Assembly: GCF_041821065.1 (NCBI RefSeq) | Contig: NZ_JBGUAX010000002.1 | Coordinates: 1 to 64,000 of the forward strand | Origin: Egicoccus sp. AB-alg2 | GTDB taxonomy: Bacteria > Actinomycetota > Nitriliruptoria > Nitriliruptorales > Nitriliruptoraceae | Reading direction: 5' to 3' | DNA length: 64,000 nt | In this document: piece after piece, positions 8,436 to 17,111 of the stretch | Numbering within the stretch: the first letter of the stretch is position 1 | Layout: the number at the start of each line of letters is the position of its first letter | Notes under the pieces: model-generated | Database searches by the model: none | The model's input: the letters and a program-made list of their open reading frames with translations, nothing else | Told to the model about the DNA's origin: nothing | Made by a program: the position numbers and the translations under genes

Positions 8436-10228
8436 GCCGTGCGGACGCGGTCGACCCACGCCACGAACCGGTCCAGCGGCCAGGTGTTGGCGACCTGGTC
8501 GCGCGGCAGGCCGCCGCGCCGCGCATTGGCGACTCCGTGACGCAGGTTGTCCAACTCCGGCACCGAGTGCGCGTCGGTGGAGATCACGAACGTGACCCCT
8601 CGTGCGGCGCCCTCGCGGATCACCTCGGCGGAGGCGTCGAGGCGGCGCAGGTTGCAGTTGATCTCGATGGCGGTGCCGGTCTCCGCCGCGGCGTCCAGGA
8701 CCTGGTCGAGGTCGAGTTCGATGCCGGGACGCTTGCCGATCATGCGGCCGTGGAGGTGCCCGATCGCCGTCACCGAGGGGTGCCGGATCGCGGCCACCAC
8801 CCGCTCGGTCTGCTCCGTGACCGGGCGGGTGAAGTGGGAGTGCACGCTGGCGACGAGCCAGTCGTAGCCGGCCAGGAACTCCGCGTCGTAGTCGAGGGTG
8901 CCGTCCAGGCCGATGTTGAGCTCCGCCCCGTGGAACAGCCGGATGTCGCCCCGCTGCTGCTCGAGGTCCCGGACCAGCCGGCGTTGCCGGAGCATGCCCT
9001 CGCGCGAGATGCCGTTGATGCGCAGGTTCTCCGCGTGGTCGGTGATCGCGAGGTACTCGTGGCCGCGCTCGACCGCGGCGGCCACCATCGTCTCCAGCGA
9101 GGCCCGCCCGTCGCCCGACCAGTCGGTGTGGTCGTGCAGGTCTCCGCGCAGGTCCTCGCGCGTGACCAACGTCGGGGCGGTGCCGGCCTCCGCGGCCTCG
9201 ATCTCGCCGTCGTCCTCCCGGCGCTCGGCCGGGATCCACGGCAGGTCCAGCGCCGCGTACACCTCGTCCTCGGTGCGCTGGGCGACGACCTCGAGGTCGC
9301 GCCGGTCGACGGGCGCTGCCTCGGCGTCCTCGTCGTCGGCGTCGACGTCCTCGGGCAGCTTCGCGAGCGCGTACTCGTTGAGGGTCATGCCGCGCTTCAA
9401 GGCCCGCTGGCGCAGCCGGATGTTGTGGGCCTTGGAGCCGGTGAAGTACAGCAGCGCGGCACCGAAGCTCTCCGGCGGGACGATCCGCAGGTCCACCTGC
9501 ACGCCCTCGCGGGTCAGCACGCTGGTCTTCGTGCCGCCCGAGCCGATGACCTGGCCGACGTCGCCGAGACCGAGGAACGCCTCGGTGACCGCGGGAGCAT
9601 CGGTGGCGGCGACCAGCACGTCCAGATCGCCGAGGGTCTCCCGGAAACGGCGGACCGAGCCCGCGTAGGCGGCTTGCTCCACGCCGTCGACGACGCGCAT
9701 CGCCGCGACGATGCGCTCCGCGAGCGGCACGGCGACGTACAGCGGCACACGGGTCTGCTTCGACGAGAGCCCCAGCTGTTCGATGGCGAGGCGCAGGTTG
9801 TCGGCGGTCTTCTCCCCCAGTCCCGGCAGGTTCGCGATCCGCCCGTCGTCGAGGGCCGCACGCAGCCCGTCCAGGTCACGGATGCCGAGCAGGTCGTCGA
9901 GCAGCCCGATGGTCTTGGGCCCGAGGCCCGGGACGCGGAGCAGTTCCTGCTTGCCGACCGGATGCTTGGCCCGCAACTCCTCGAGCTTGGCCATCGTGCC
10001 CGTGTCGACGTACTCGCGGATCTTGGCGGCGATGCTCTTGCCGATGCCCTTCACGTTCGCGAGCTGGGCGGCCGACAGCTCGGCGACGTCGGTCGGTAAC
10101 TGCTCGACCGCCCGTTGCGCGTTCTGGTAGGCACGCACCCGGAACGCCTGCGGGCTGCCCTCGTCGATCTCGGTCAGCGTCGCGAGCTCGCCCAGTGCGC
10201 GGGCCACCTCGCCGTTCTTCTTCGCCAC
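8432..10228 (-). CDS. polX: DNA polymerase X with C-terminal PHP domain
   Basis: This 598-aa protein combines a family-X polymerase with a PHP exonuclease/endonuclease and fills short gaps in base-excision repair. In order it has helix-hairpin-helix repeats (LANVKGIGKSIA; LLRVPGLGPKTI), the nucleotidyltransferase core with GSVRRFRETLGDLDVLVA (metal-binding Asp pair in DLD), and the PHP domain with DLHDHTDWSGDG, ITDHAEN and STDAHS metal ligands. The GTG start gives VAKKNGEVARAL, which aligns with family N-termini; an upstream 22-residue extension is Arg/Pro-rich and unlikely. An acidic insert separates the polymerase and PHP parts (about 305–325). It is coupled to the downstream mpg gene. A TACGCT hexamer at 10276–10281 may be its -10 element. 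Confidence 0.93.
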   Translation of the reverse strand: MAKKNGEVARALGELATLTEIDEGSPQAFRVRAYQNAQRAVEQLPTDVAELSAAQLANVKGIGKSIAAKIREYVDTGTMAKLEELRAKHPVGKQELLRVPGLGPKTIGLLDDLLGIRDLDGLRAALDDGRIANLPGLGEKTADNLRLAIEQLGLSSKQTRVPLYVAVPLAERIVAAMRVVDGVEQAAYAGSVRRFRETLGDLDVLVAATDAPAVTEAFLGLGDVGQVIGSGGTKTSVLTREGVQVDLRIVPPESFGAALLYFTGSKAHNIRLRQRALKRGMTLNEYALAKLPEDVDADDEDAEAAPVDRRDLEVVAQRTEDEVYAALDLPWIPAERREDDGEIEAAEAGTAPTLVTREDLRGDLHDHTDWSGDGRASLETMVAAAVERGHEYLAITDHAENLRINGISREGMLRQRRLVRDLEQQRGDIRLFHGAELNIGLDGTLDYDAEFLAGYDWLVASVHSHFTRPVTEQTERVVAAIRHPSVTAIGHLHGRMIGKRPGIELDLDQVLDAAAETGTAIEINCNLRRLDASAEVIREGAARGVTFVISTDAHSVPELDNLRHGVANARRGGLPRDQVANTWPLDRFVAWVDRVRTA

Positions 10229-10275
10229 CGTGTCCGCTTCTGCCCTCGGTGCCGGCGGTCGGCACCGTCGCCGGA

Positions 10276-10281
10276 AGCGTA
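10276..10281 (-). promoter_or_regulatory. Putative -10 (TACGCT) of polX
   Basis: TACGCT on the minus strand stands about 48 nt upstream of the polX GTG. It belongs to a recurring TAnnnT set seen before many first genes of this window. No convincing -35 is visible. Confidence 0.4.
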
Positions 10282-10374
10282 ACGTCGGGCGCACCTCGGA
10301 CGTCCGGCCGCGCGTCGTCCGGGCCGCGGCGTAGGCGTTCGGGTAGGTGTGCGCCCGGACACGAGGAGGCGCGC

Positions 10375-10980
10375 GTGAAGCTCTACGCCGACACCGGCCC
10401 GAAGCGCACGGCCCAGGTCCTCGGCGACGGGGCCGTGGCCGTGGTCACGTTCCTGCTGCTGTGGCTGGCGTCGTTCCTGCGCGAACAGATCCTGGGTTTC
10501 CGCACCGCCGCCGAACGGGTCGAATCGTCCGGGCGCAGCGTCAGCAGCGGTGCCACGTCCGCCGGCGACGCACTGTCCGACGTGCCGCTGGTGGGTGGGG
10601 CGCTGCGCACGCCCTTCGACGTCGTCGCGGAGGCCGGCCGCGACCTCAGCGTGGCCGGGACGGAGGCCGGCTCGTCCATCGACGCGCTGGCGCTGTGGCT
10701 GCCGTTGCTGCTGGTGGTGCTGCCGGTCGGCCTGCTGCTGTTGAGCCACCTGCCGCGGCGGGTGCGGTGGGTCCGTGAGGTCGCCGAGGTGGAACGGCTC
10801 GCCGGCACGGTCGGCGCCGACCGCCTGCTCGCCCACCGGGCGATTGCGAACCGCTCGCTGCGCGACCTGCGTCGGGGCGGCGTCGACGCGGCTGGCGCGT
10901 TCGCTGCCGGCGACTGGGCCACGCTCGCCCGGCTCGAGCGCCGTGCGCTGGGGCTCCGCGACCGGCCACCCGCGGGCTGA
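10375..10980 (+). CDS. Two-TM membrane protein of unknown function
   Basis: This 201-aa protein has one hydrophobic helix near the N-terminus (~18–34) and another at ~104–124. They are separated by a Ser/Gly/Ala-rich extracytoplasmic region with SSGRSVSSGATSAGDAL. A basic cytoplasmic tail contains ERLAGTVGADRLLAHRAI. A GTG start is preceded by a strong GAGGAGG SD 5 nt away. The gene stands alone on the plus strand between polX and argH, both transcribed in the opposite direction. Similar two-helix proteins are common in actinobacteria and are usually uncharacterised; no function can be assigned. Confidence 0.8.
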   Translation: MKLYADTGPKRTAQVLGDGAVAVVTFLLLWLASFLREQILGFRTAAERVESSGRSVSSGATSAGDALSDVPLVGGALRTPFDVVAEAGRDLSVAGTEAGSSIDALALWLPLLLVVLPVGLLLLSHLPRRVRWVREVAEVERLAGTVGADRLLAHRAIANRSLRDLRRGGVDAAGAFAAGDWATLARLERRALGLRDRPPAG

Positions 10981-11032
10981 GGAGGAGGCAGGCCCCGCCG
11001 CGCGCACGCCCGATCGCTGGCCGCCGTGTCCG

Positions 11033-12448
11033 TCAGTCGCCGCGATTGGTCGCGGACGCCCGCCGCGCCAGGCGCAGCTGCTCGCGGACCGCGCTGGAGG
11101 CCGTGCCGAGCGTGCTGTCACGCCGGTCGACCGCCTGGCGGGCGTCGAGCAGGTCCGCCACGCCGCGGTCGAGCACCGGGTGGGCCGCAGCCAGCTCGCC
11201 CGGGTCGAGCCCGTCGAGGTCGACGCCGCGCGTCTCCGCCAGCCGCACCACCTCGCCGACCACCTCGTGGGCCTCACGGAAGGGCACCCCGCGACGGACG
11301 AGTTCCTCGGCCAGGTCGGTGGCCAGTGCAAACCCGCCGACCGAGGCGTCGGCGAGCCGGTCCTGGTCGAAGGTCAGCGACGCGACCGTCCCGGTGATGG
11401 CCGGCAGCACGAGCCGCAGCGTGCCCACCGCGTCGAAGACGGGCTCCTTGTCCTCCTGCAGGTCGCGGTCGTAGGCCATCGGCAGCGCCTTGACCGTGGT
11501 CAGCAGCGACACGAGGTCGCCGATGACCCGACCGGCCTTGCCACGCACGAGTTCCGCCACGTCCGGGTTGCGCTTCTGCGGCATGATCGACGAGCCGGTC
11601 GAGAACGCGTCGCCGACCTTCGCGAACCCGAACTCGGCCGTGGCCCACAGCACGATCTCCTCGCCGAGGCGCGAGAGGTGCACGGCCAGGATCGCGCAGG
11701 CGGACAGCAGTTCCAGCGCGAAGTCGCGCGAGGCCACCGCGTCCATCGAGTTCTCGATGACGCGCGAGAAGCCGAGGTGCTCGGCATACGCGGCCGGGTC
11801 GAGGCCCAGGGTGGTGCCCGCCAGTGCGCCCGAGCCCAGCACCGACGCGTCGAGGCGTTCGCGGGCGTCGCGGAGGCGGCCGGCGTCGCGGTCGAGCATC
11901 CAGACGTAGGCGAGCAGGTGGTGGCTGAGCAGGACCGGCTGGCCGCGCTGCACGTGCGTGTAGCCGGGGGCGAGCCAGTCGAGGTGCGCCTCGGCCTGTT
12001 CGACCAGCGCGGCCTGCAGTTCGCCGACGAGCCCGACGAGGTCGTCGCAGGCGTCACGGCACCACAGGCGCAGGTCGTTGGCGATCTGGTCGTTGCGCGA
12101 CCGGCCGGCACGCAGCTTGCCGCCGAGGGGACCCAGTTCCTCGACCAGCCAGCGCTCCACGGCGCCGTGGACGTCCTCGTCGGTGGGCAGGAACGGGAAC
12201 TCGTCACGCGCGAACAGGGCCGCGCACCGCTCCAGGGCGGCCAGCATGCGGTCGAGTTCGTCGTCGTCGAGCACGCCGATGCGCCGCAGTTCGTGGGCGT
12301 GGGCGCGGGAGCCGGCCAGGTCCTGTCGCCACAGCTGCCGGTCGAAGGCGGTGGAGACGCCCAGCTGCCAGGCGGCCTCGTCCGGCCCGGTCGTGAACCG
12401 GCCGCCCCAGAGGCGGCCGGCGTCGGTGGCGTCGTGTTGCTGGGTCAC
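11033..12448 (-). CDS. argH: Argininosuccinate lyase
   Basis: This 471-aa cytoplasmic enzyme cleaves argininosuccinate to arginine and fumarate, the final step of arginine synthesis. The superfamily signature GSSIMPQKRNPD contains the catalytic Ser loop, and GGRFTTGPDE at the N-terminus and YTHVQRGQP are ASL-specific. The GTG start overlaps the stop codon of the preceding VOC gene as GTGA; a start 17 residues upstream would add an Arg/Pro-rich, unconserved leader. It is the last gene of the arg operon, and no clear hairpin terminator follows it. Confidence 0.96.
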   Translation of the reverse strand: MTQQHDATDAGRLWGGRFTTGPDEAAWQLGVSTAFDRQLWRQDLAGSRAHAHELRRIGVLDDDELDRMLAALERCAALFARDEFPFLPTDEDVHGAVERWLVEELGPLGGKLRAGRSRNDQIANDLRLWCRDACDDLVGLVGELQAALVEQAEAHLDWLAPGYTHVQRGQPVLLSHHLLAYVWMLDRDAGRLRDARERLDASVLGSGALAGTTLGLDPAAYAEHLGFSRVIENSMDAVASRDFALELLSACAILAVHLSRLGEEIVLWATAEFGFAKVGDAFSTGSSIMPQKRNPDVAELVRGKAGRVIGDLVSLLTTVKALPMAYDRDLQEDKEPVFDAVGTLRLVLPAITGTVASLTFDQDRLADASVGGFALATDLAEELVRRGVPFREAHEVVGEVVRLAETRGVDLDGLDPGELAAAHPVLDRGVADLLDARQAVDRRDSTLGTASSAVREQLRLARRASATNRGD

Positions 12449-13197
12449 GGGGCGGACTCCGGATCGTCGGATGCGTGGAAGTGGTCGGGCACCACGCACA
12501 GCAGCAGGCCGGCCGGGTCGGCCAGGGTGACCCAGCTGTCGACGTCCTGGACGTGGGCGGCGCCGGCCGCCTGCAGGCGTGCGGCGGCGTCGGTGACGTC
12601 GGTCGCGTCGAGGTCGACGTGGTAGCGCGGGGCTCCGTCGTCCAGTCGCTGCACCTCGAAGCGCACCGGGCCGGACACGCCCGGCACGTCACCGAGCAGG
12701 ACGTACTCGTCACGTTCGGTGGCGACGCGGGCATCGACCTCGAACGCCGCGGTCCAGAACCCGACCTCCGCGTCGACCAGCCCGGCCGGGACGTCGACGA
12801 AGACGGCGGCCAGGCGCGCCGGTCCGTGGCCGGGCGTCCCGAGCTCGGGTTCGATCCGGCCTGTCTCGACCACGCACAGCACGAGCCCGGCCGGGCTGGC
12901 CAGCACGTCGCCGTCGCCCTGCGGTCGCGACGCGACGTGGGTCGCTCCGGCCGCCAGCAGCCGCTGCACCTCGCCCGCCACGTCGTCGGTGTCGAGGTCG
13001 AGGTGGAAGCGGCTCACGCCGTCCTCGCGGCGCTGGACGTGCAGTCCGCAGACCGCGTCGTGGCCGACGAGGTGGGTGTGGTGCTCGGACGCCCGCCGCG
13101 TCGAGGCGGCGCCCAGCGCGGCCGCCCAGAACGCCACGACGGCGTCGTGCGCGGCCGCGGGGGCGTCGGCCTGGACGTTGCGCAGGCGGAGGCTCAC
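12445..13197 (-). CDS. VOC (glyoxalase-like) domain protein inside the arg operon
   Basis: This 250-aa protein consists of two VOC-superfamily repeats. Each half shows the βαβββ pattern and ends in matching elements (RFHLDLDTDD with AGLVLCVV; RYHVDLDATD with AGLLLCVV). VOC proteins include glyoxalases, dioxygenases and antibiotic-binding proteins; the closest architecture is the Glyoxalase_6 type found as two fused modules in actinobacteria. Substrate is unknown. GTGA overlaps join it to argG upstream and argH downstream, so it is translated with the pathway. Arginine enzymes normally follow one another directly here, making this an insertion. A role in arginine metabolism is not shown. Confidence 0.85.
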   Translation of the reverse strand: MSLRLRNVQADAPAAAHDAVVAFWAAALGAASTRRASEHHTHLVGHDAVCGLHVQRREDGVSRFHLDLDTDDVAGEVQRLLAAGATHVASRPQGDGDVLASPAGLVLCVVETGRIEPELGTPGHGPARLAAVFVDVPAGLVDAEVGFWTAAFEVDARVATERDEYVLLGDVPGVSGPVRFEVQRLDDGAPRYHVDLDATDVTDAAARLQAAGAAHVQDVDSWVTLADPAGLLLCVVPDHFHASDDPESAP

Positions 13198-14411
13198 AGC
13201 TGGTCGCCGTGCTCGGTCGCGCGGGCGGCCCAGGTCTTCAGCGGCAGGCCCCACAGCTTGACGAAGCCCTCGGCCAGCGACTGGTCGAACTGGTCCTGCG
13301 CGTCGTAGGTCGCCATCTCGTACTGGTACAGGCCCGAGTCGTCGCTGCGACGGCCGACGACGGTGGCGTGGCCCTTGAACAGCTCCACCCGGACCTCGCC
13401 GTTGACGTAGCGGTTGGCCTCCTCCATGAAGGCGTCCAGGGCCTTCTTGAGCGGCCCCCACCAAAGGCCGTTGTAGATCAGCTGGGCGTAGCGGCCCTCC
13501 TCGGCGCGCTTGTGCTCGGCCAGTTCCTGCTCCAGGCACAGGTCCTCGAGGTCGCGGTGGGCCGTCAGCAGCGTGATCGCGCCGGGGCACTCGTAGATCT
13601 CGCGGCTCTTGATGCCGACGAGGCGGTCCTCGATCATGTCGATGCGCCCGACGCCGTGGGCCCCGGCACGCGCGTCCAGTTCGGCCACCAGCTGCGCCAG
13701 CGGCAGTTCCTTGCCGTCGAGGCTGACCGGCATGCCGTGGCGGAAGGCGAGCACGATCTCCTCGGGCTCGTCGGGGGCGTCCTTGACGCTGACGGTGCGC
13801 TCGAAGACGTCCTCGGGCGGTGCCGCCCAGGGGTCCTCGAGGATGCCGCACTCGGCCGTGCGGCCCCAGGCGTTCTCGTCGATCGAGTACGGCGACGCCT
13901 TGGACTTCACCGGGATCGGGATGCCACGCTCGTTGGCGTAGTCGATCGCTGCGTCGCGCGACAGGCCCCACTCGCGGATCGGTGCCACCGTGTCCAGGTC
14001 GGGTGCCAGGCACATCGTGCCGACCTCGAAGCGGACCTGGTCGTTGCCCTTGCCGGTGCAGCCGTGCGCGACACCGGCGGCACCCGTCTCCCGGGCGACA
14101 CGGACGAGGTGCTTGACGATCAGCGGACGCGACAACGCGGACACGAGCGGGTACTTGCCCATGTACATCGCGTTGGCCTTCAGTGCCGGCGCGATGAAGT
14201 CGGTGGCGAACTCGTCCTTCGCGTCGACCACGACGGACTCGACGGCGCCACAGTCGAGGGCGCGCTGGCGGATCTCGTCGAGGTCGTCGACACCCTGGCC
14301 GACGTCGACGGCGCAGGCGACGACGTCGACGTCCTTGTGCTCGCGCATCCACTGGATGGCGACGGACGTGTCGAGGCCGCCGGAGTAGGCGAGCACGATC
14401 CGAGGCTTCAT
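13194..14411 (-). CDS. argG: Argininosuccinate synthase
   Basis: This 405-aa enzyme joins citrulline and aspartate at the expense of ATP. The N-terminal PP-loop AYSGGLDTS binds ATP, and GKGNDQVRFE and the C-terminal synthetase domain are intact. Its length is typical of the short bacterial ASS type. The ATG has AGGAG 8 nt upstream. The gene follows argR after 17 nt and overlaps the VOC gene by 4 nt. Confidence 0.97.
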   Translation of the reverse strand: MKPRIVLAYSGGLDTSVAIQWMREHKDVDVVACAVDVGQGVDDLDEIRQRALDCGAVESVVVDAKDEFATDFIAPALKANAMYMGKYPLVSALSRPLIVKHLVRVARETGAAGVAHGCTGKGNDQVRFEVGTMCLAPDLDTVAPIREWGLSRDAAIDYANERGIPIPVKSKASPYSIDENAWGRTAECGILEDPWAAPPEDVFERTVSVKDAPDEPEEIVLAFRHGMPVSLDGKELPLAQLVAELDARAGAHGVGRIDMIEDRLVGIKSREIYECPGAITLLTAHRDLEDLCLEQELAEHKRAEEGRYAQLIYNGLWWGPLKKALDAFMEEANRYVNGEVRVELFKGHATVVGRRSDDSGLYQYEMATYDAQDQFDQSLAEGFVKLWGLPLKTWAARATEHGDQL

Positions 14412-14428
14412 GCGAAAGACTCCTAGGG

Positions 14429-14914
14429 TCAGGCGGGAGAGGTGGTCGGGGTGGCGAGGCCGGCGCGGATGCGCAGCCGGTCGGCGAGGTCGGCGCCGGA
14501 CAGGGACTCGGCGGCGACGACCAGCACGGTGTCGTCCCCCGAGACGGTGGCCAGCACGTCGTCGAGCTCGGCGAGATCGATGGCGGAGGCGACGGGATGG
14601 GCGCACGCGGGTGGGGTGCGCAGGACGACGAGGTTGTGGCTGTGGGCGACGGACACGACGAACTGTCGCAGGGTGTCGTCGAGGCGACTGCGTGCGGAGC
14701 CTGGCCCGGGATCCACGGCCAGACGGTAGACCAGCGCACCGTCGGCGCCGCGGACCTTCACGGCGCCGAGCTCGTCCAGGTCGCGACTGACGGTCGCCTG
14801 GTGGGCGTCCAGCCCACGGGCCGCCAATGCCGCGCGCACCTCGGCCTGCGAGCCGAGGTCGGTCGAGCTGATCAGCTCGCGCAGCAGCTGCTGCCGACGT
14901 GCCTTGTCCGCCAT
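14429..14914 (-). CDS. argR: Arginine repressor ArgR
   Basis: This 161-aa regulator binds DNA as an arginine-bound hexamer and represses arginine synthesis genes. The N-terminal winged helix carries SQAEVRAALAARG and ATVSRDLDELGAVKVR, the hallmark recognition helix. The C-terminal domain has the arginine-binding/trimer motif around DLAELDDVLATVSGDDTVLVV. It lies inside the operon it probably controls, between argF and argG, as in mycobacteria and streptomycetes. A likely target site lies upstream of argC at 20395–20420. Confidence 0.95.
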   Translation of the reverse strand: MADKARRQQLLRELISSTDLGSQAEVRAALAARGLDAHQATVSRDLDELGAVKVRGADGALVYRLAVDPGPGSARSRLDDTLRQFVVSVAHSHNLVVLRTPPACAHPVASAIDLAELDDVLATVSGDDTVLVVAAESLSGADLADRLRIRAGLATPTTSPA

Positions 14915-14930
14915 CGGGGCTCCTCCCGGC

Positions 14931-15875
14931 TCAGGCCAGCAACGCGGCCAGCAGCGCCTTCTGGGCGTGCAGCCGGTTCTCGGCCTGGTCGAACACGCGG
15001 GACGCGGGGCCGTCGATCACCTCGGCGGTGACCTCCTCCCCGCGGTGGGCCGGCAGGCAGTGGAGGAACACGGCGTCGCTGGCCGCCTGCCCCATCAGCT
15101 CGGCGGTGACGCGGTAGGGCACGAAACGCTGGGCGCGCGCGTCGGCCTGCGCCTCCTGCCCCATCGACGCCCACACGTCGGTGTAGACGGCGTCCGCGCC
15201 GGCGACGGCCTCGGCGGGGTCGGTCGTCACCTGGATCTTCGCCCCGGTGTCGGCACCGATGGCCTGTGCCCGGGCGAGGATCGTCGCGTCCGGGGCGTGT
15301 CCCTCCGGATGGCCGACGCGGACCGACAGCCCGACCTTGGCGCCGGCCAGGAGCAAGGAGTTGGCGACGTTGTTGCCGTCGCCGACGTAGGCCAGGGTGC
15401 GGCCCTCGAAGTCGACGTGGGCCTCGCGGAAGGTCTGCAGGTCGGCGACGGCCTGGCAGGGGTGCTCGAGGTCCGTGAGTGCGTTGACGACGGGGACGTC
15501 GGCCGCGTCCGCCAGCTCCTCCAGGCGGTCCTGGCCGAAGGTGCGCACGACCACCGCGTGGACGTAGCGCGAGAGGACCGTGCCCGTGTCGGCGATCGTC
15601 TCGCCGCGGCCGAGCTGCAGTTCCGCCGACGACAGCGGCAGCGGCTGGCCGCCCAGCTCGGTGACGGCCACCTGGAACGACACCCGCGTCCGCGTCGACG
15701 GCTTCTCGAACACCAGCGCGACCGTGCGGCCGCGCAGCGCGCCGTGGGCCAGGTCGGATCCGGCGGCCAGGCGCTCGGCGCGGTCGGCCTTGAGCTGGTC
15801 GGCGACGTCGAGCACCTGCAGCAACTGCTCGCCGGTCAGGTCGTCGACGGACAGGAAGTCGTCGGGGAAGGTCAT
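14931..15875 (-). CDS. argF: Ornithine carbamoyltransferase
   Basis: This 314-aa enzyme makes citrulline from ornithine and carbamoyl phosphate. The carbamoyl-phosphate loop STRTRVSF is near residue 60, HPCQAVADL follows, and the ornithine-binding HCLPAHRGEEV closes the active site, which distinguishes it from aspartate carbamoyltransferase. An ATG start is used, 9 nt after argD. Its carbamoyl-phosphate donor genes (carAB) are not in the window. Confidence 0.96.
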   Translation of the reverse strand: MTFPDDFLSVDDLTGEQLLQVLDVADQLKADRAERLAAGSDLAHGALRGRTVALVFEKPSTRTRVSFQVAVTELGGQPLPLSSAELQLGRGETIADTGTVLSRYVHAVVVRTFGQDRLEELADAADVPVVNALTDLEHPCQAVADLQTFREAHVDFEGRTLAYVGDGNNVANSLLLAGAKVGLSVRVGHPEGHAPDATILARAQAIGADTGAKIQVTTDPAEAVAGADAVYTDVWASMGQEAQADARAQRFVPYRVTAELMGQAASDAVFLHCLPAHRGEEVTAEVIDGPASRVFDQAENRLHAQKALLAALLA

Positions 15876-15884
15876 GGCGGTTCC

Positions 15885-17111
15885 TCAGGCAGTGGGGTCG
15901 TCGCCGGCGGCGACGGCGTCCAGCGACTCGGCCACGGCGGCCAGCGCCAGGTCGATCTCCTGGCGGCTGACGGTCAGCGGCGGCGCGAACCGCACGACGT
16001 CGGGGGCGACGGCGTTTACGATCAGGAAGCGCTCGCGGCAGGCCGCCTCCACCTCGGCCGCGACCGGGGCGTCCAGCTCCAGCCCCAGCAGCAGGCCACG
16101 ACCGCGTACGCCGCTGGCCAGCGGCGCGGTGTCGACCAGCCGCTGGAGCCCCTCGGTCAGGCGCCGGGCGCGGGTGCGGCCGGCGGCCAGCACGCCTTCG
16201 GCCTCGATGGTGTCGATGACGGCGTTGGCGGCGGCGCAGGTGACGGGGTTGCCGCCGAAGGTCGTGCCGTGGTCGCCGACGCCGAAGGCGGTCGCCGCCT
16301 CGCCACGGGCGACGCAGGCCCCGATGGGCAGGCCGTTGGCCAGCGCCTTGGCGAGCGTCACCACGTCGGGCACGACCGGGGTGTCCTGGTACGCGAACCA
16401 GGGGCCGGTGCGACCGATGCCGGTCTGCACCTCGTCGACGACCAGCAGCGCGCCCACGGCGTCGCAGGCCTCGCGGGCGGCGAGCAGCACCTCGTCCGGG
16501 ACCGGCCGGACGCCGCCCTCGCCCTGCACGACCTCCACGAGAACCGCGCAGGTGGTGTCGCTCACCGCGGCACGCACGGCGTCGGCGTCGTCGTGGGGCA
16601 CGTGGTCGACGAACCCGGCCAGCGGCGCGAACGGCTCGTGCTTGGCGGGCTGCCCGGTGGCCTCCAAAGTCGCGAGCGTGCGCCCGTGGAACGAGCCCTC
16701 GAGCGCAACGACGCGGGTCTTGTCGGGGCGCTGCCGTTTGCCGTGGCGCCGGGCGAGCTTCACCGCGGTCTCGTTGGCCGTGGCACCGCACTGGGCGAAG
16801 AACACCCGTGCGTCGTCCCACCCCACGATCCGGGCCAGCCGCTCGGCCAGCGCGACGGCCGGCTCGGTGACGAAGAGGTTGGAGGTGTGCACCAGCGTGC
16901 CCGCCTGCGCCGCCACGGCCGCGGCGACCGCCGGGTGGGCGTGCCCGAGGTTGGTCACCCCCAACCCGCACAGGAAGTCGAGGAAGACGTTGTCGTCGGC
17001 GTCGAACAGCGCGGTGCCCTTGCCCCGGACGAACGCCGCCTTCGGGGCCGGGTAGGTCGGCATGAACCGCTGGCCGGCGCGGGTGGCCAGTGCCTCGGTG
17101 GCGCTGGTCAT
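15885..17111 (-). CDS. argD: Acetylornithine aminotransferase
   Basis: This 408-aa PLP enzyme transfers the amino group from glutamate to N-acetylglutamate semialdehyde. Class-III features are DEVQTGIGRTG and the PLP lysine within VTLAKALANGLPIGA. Acetylornithine type is supported by operon context between argB and argF; ornithine or GABA aminotransferases share the fold. Its ATG overlaps the argB stop as ATGA. Confidence 0.96.
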   Translation of the reverse strand: MTSATEALATRAGQRFMPTYPAPKAAFVRGKGTALFDADDNVFLDFLCGLGVTNLGHAHPAVAAAVAAQAGTLVHTSNLFVTEPAVALAERLARIVGWDDARVFFAQCGATANETAVKLARRHGKRQRPDKTRVVALEGSFHGRTLATLEATGQPAKHEPFAPLAGFVDHVPHDDADAVRAAVSDTTCAVLVEVVQGEGGVRPVPDEVLLAAREACDAVGALLVVDEVQTGIGRTGPWFAYQDTPVVPDVVTLAKALANGLPIGACVARGEAATAFGVGDHGTTFGGNPVTCAAANAVIDTIEAEGVLAAGRTRARRLTEGLQRLVDTAPLASGVRGRGLLLGLELDAPVAAEVEAACRERFLIVNAVAPDVVRFAPPLTVSRQEIDLALAAVAESLDAVAAGDDPTA

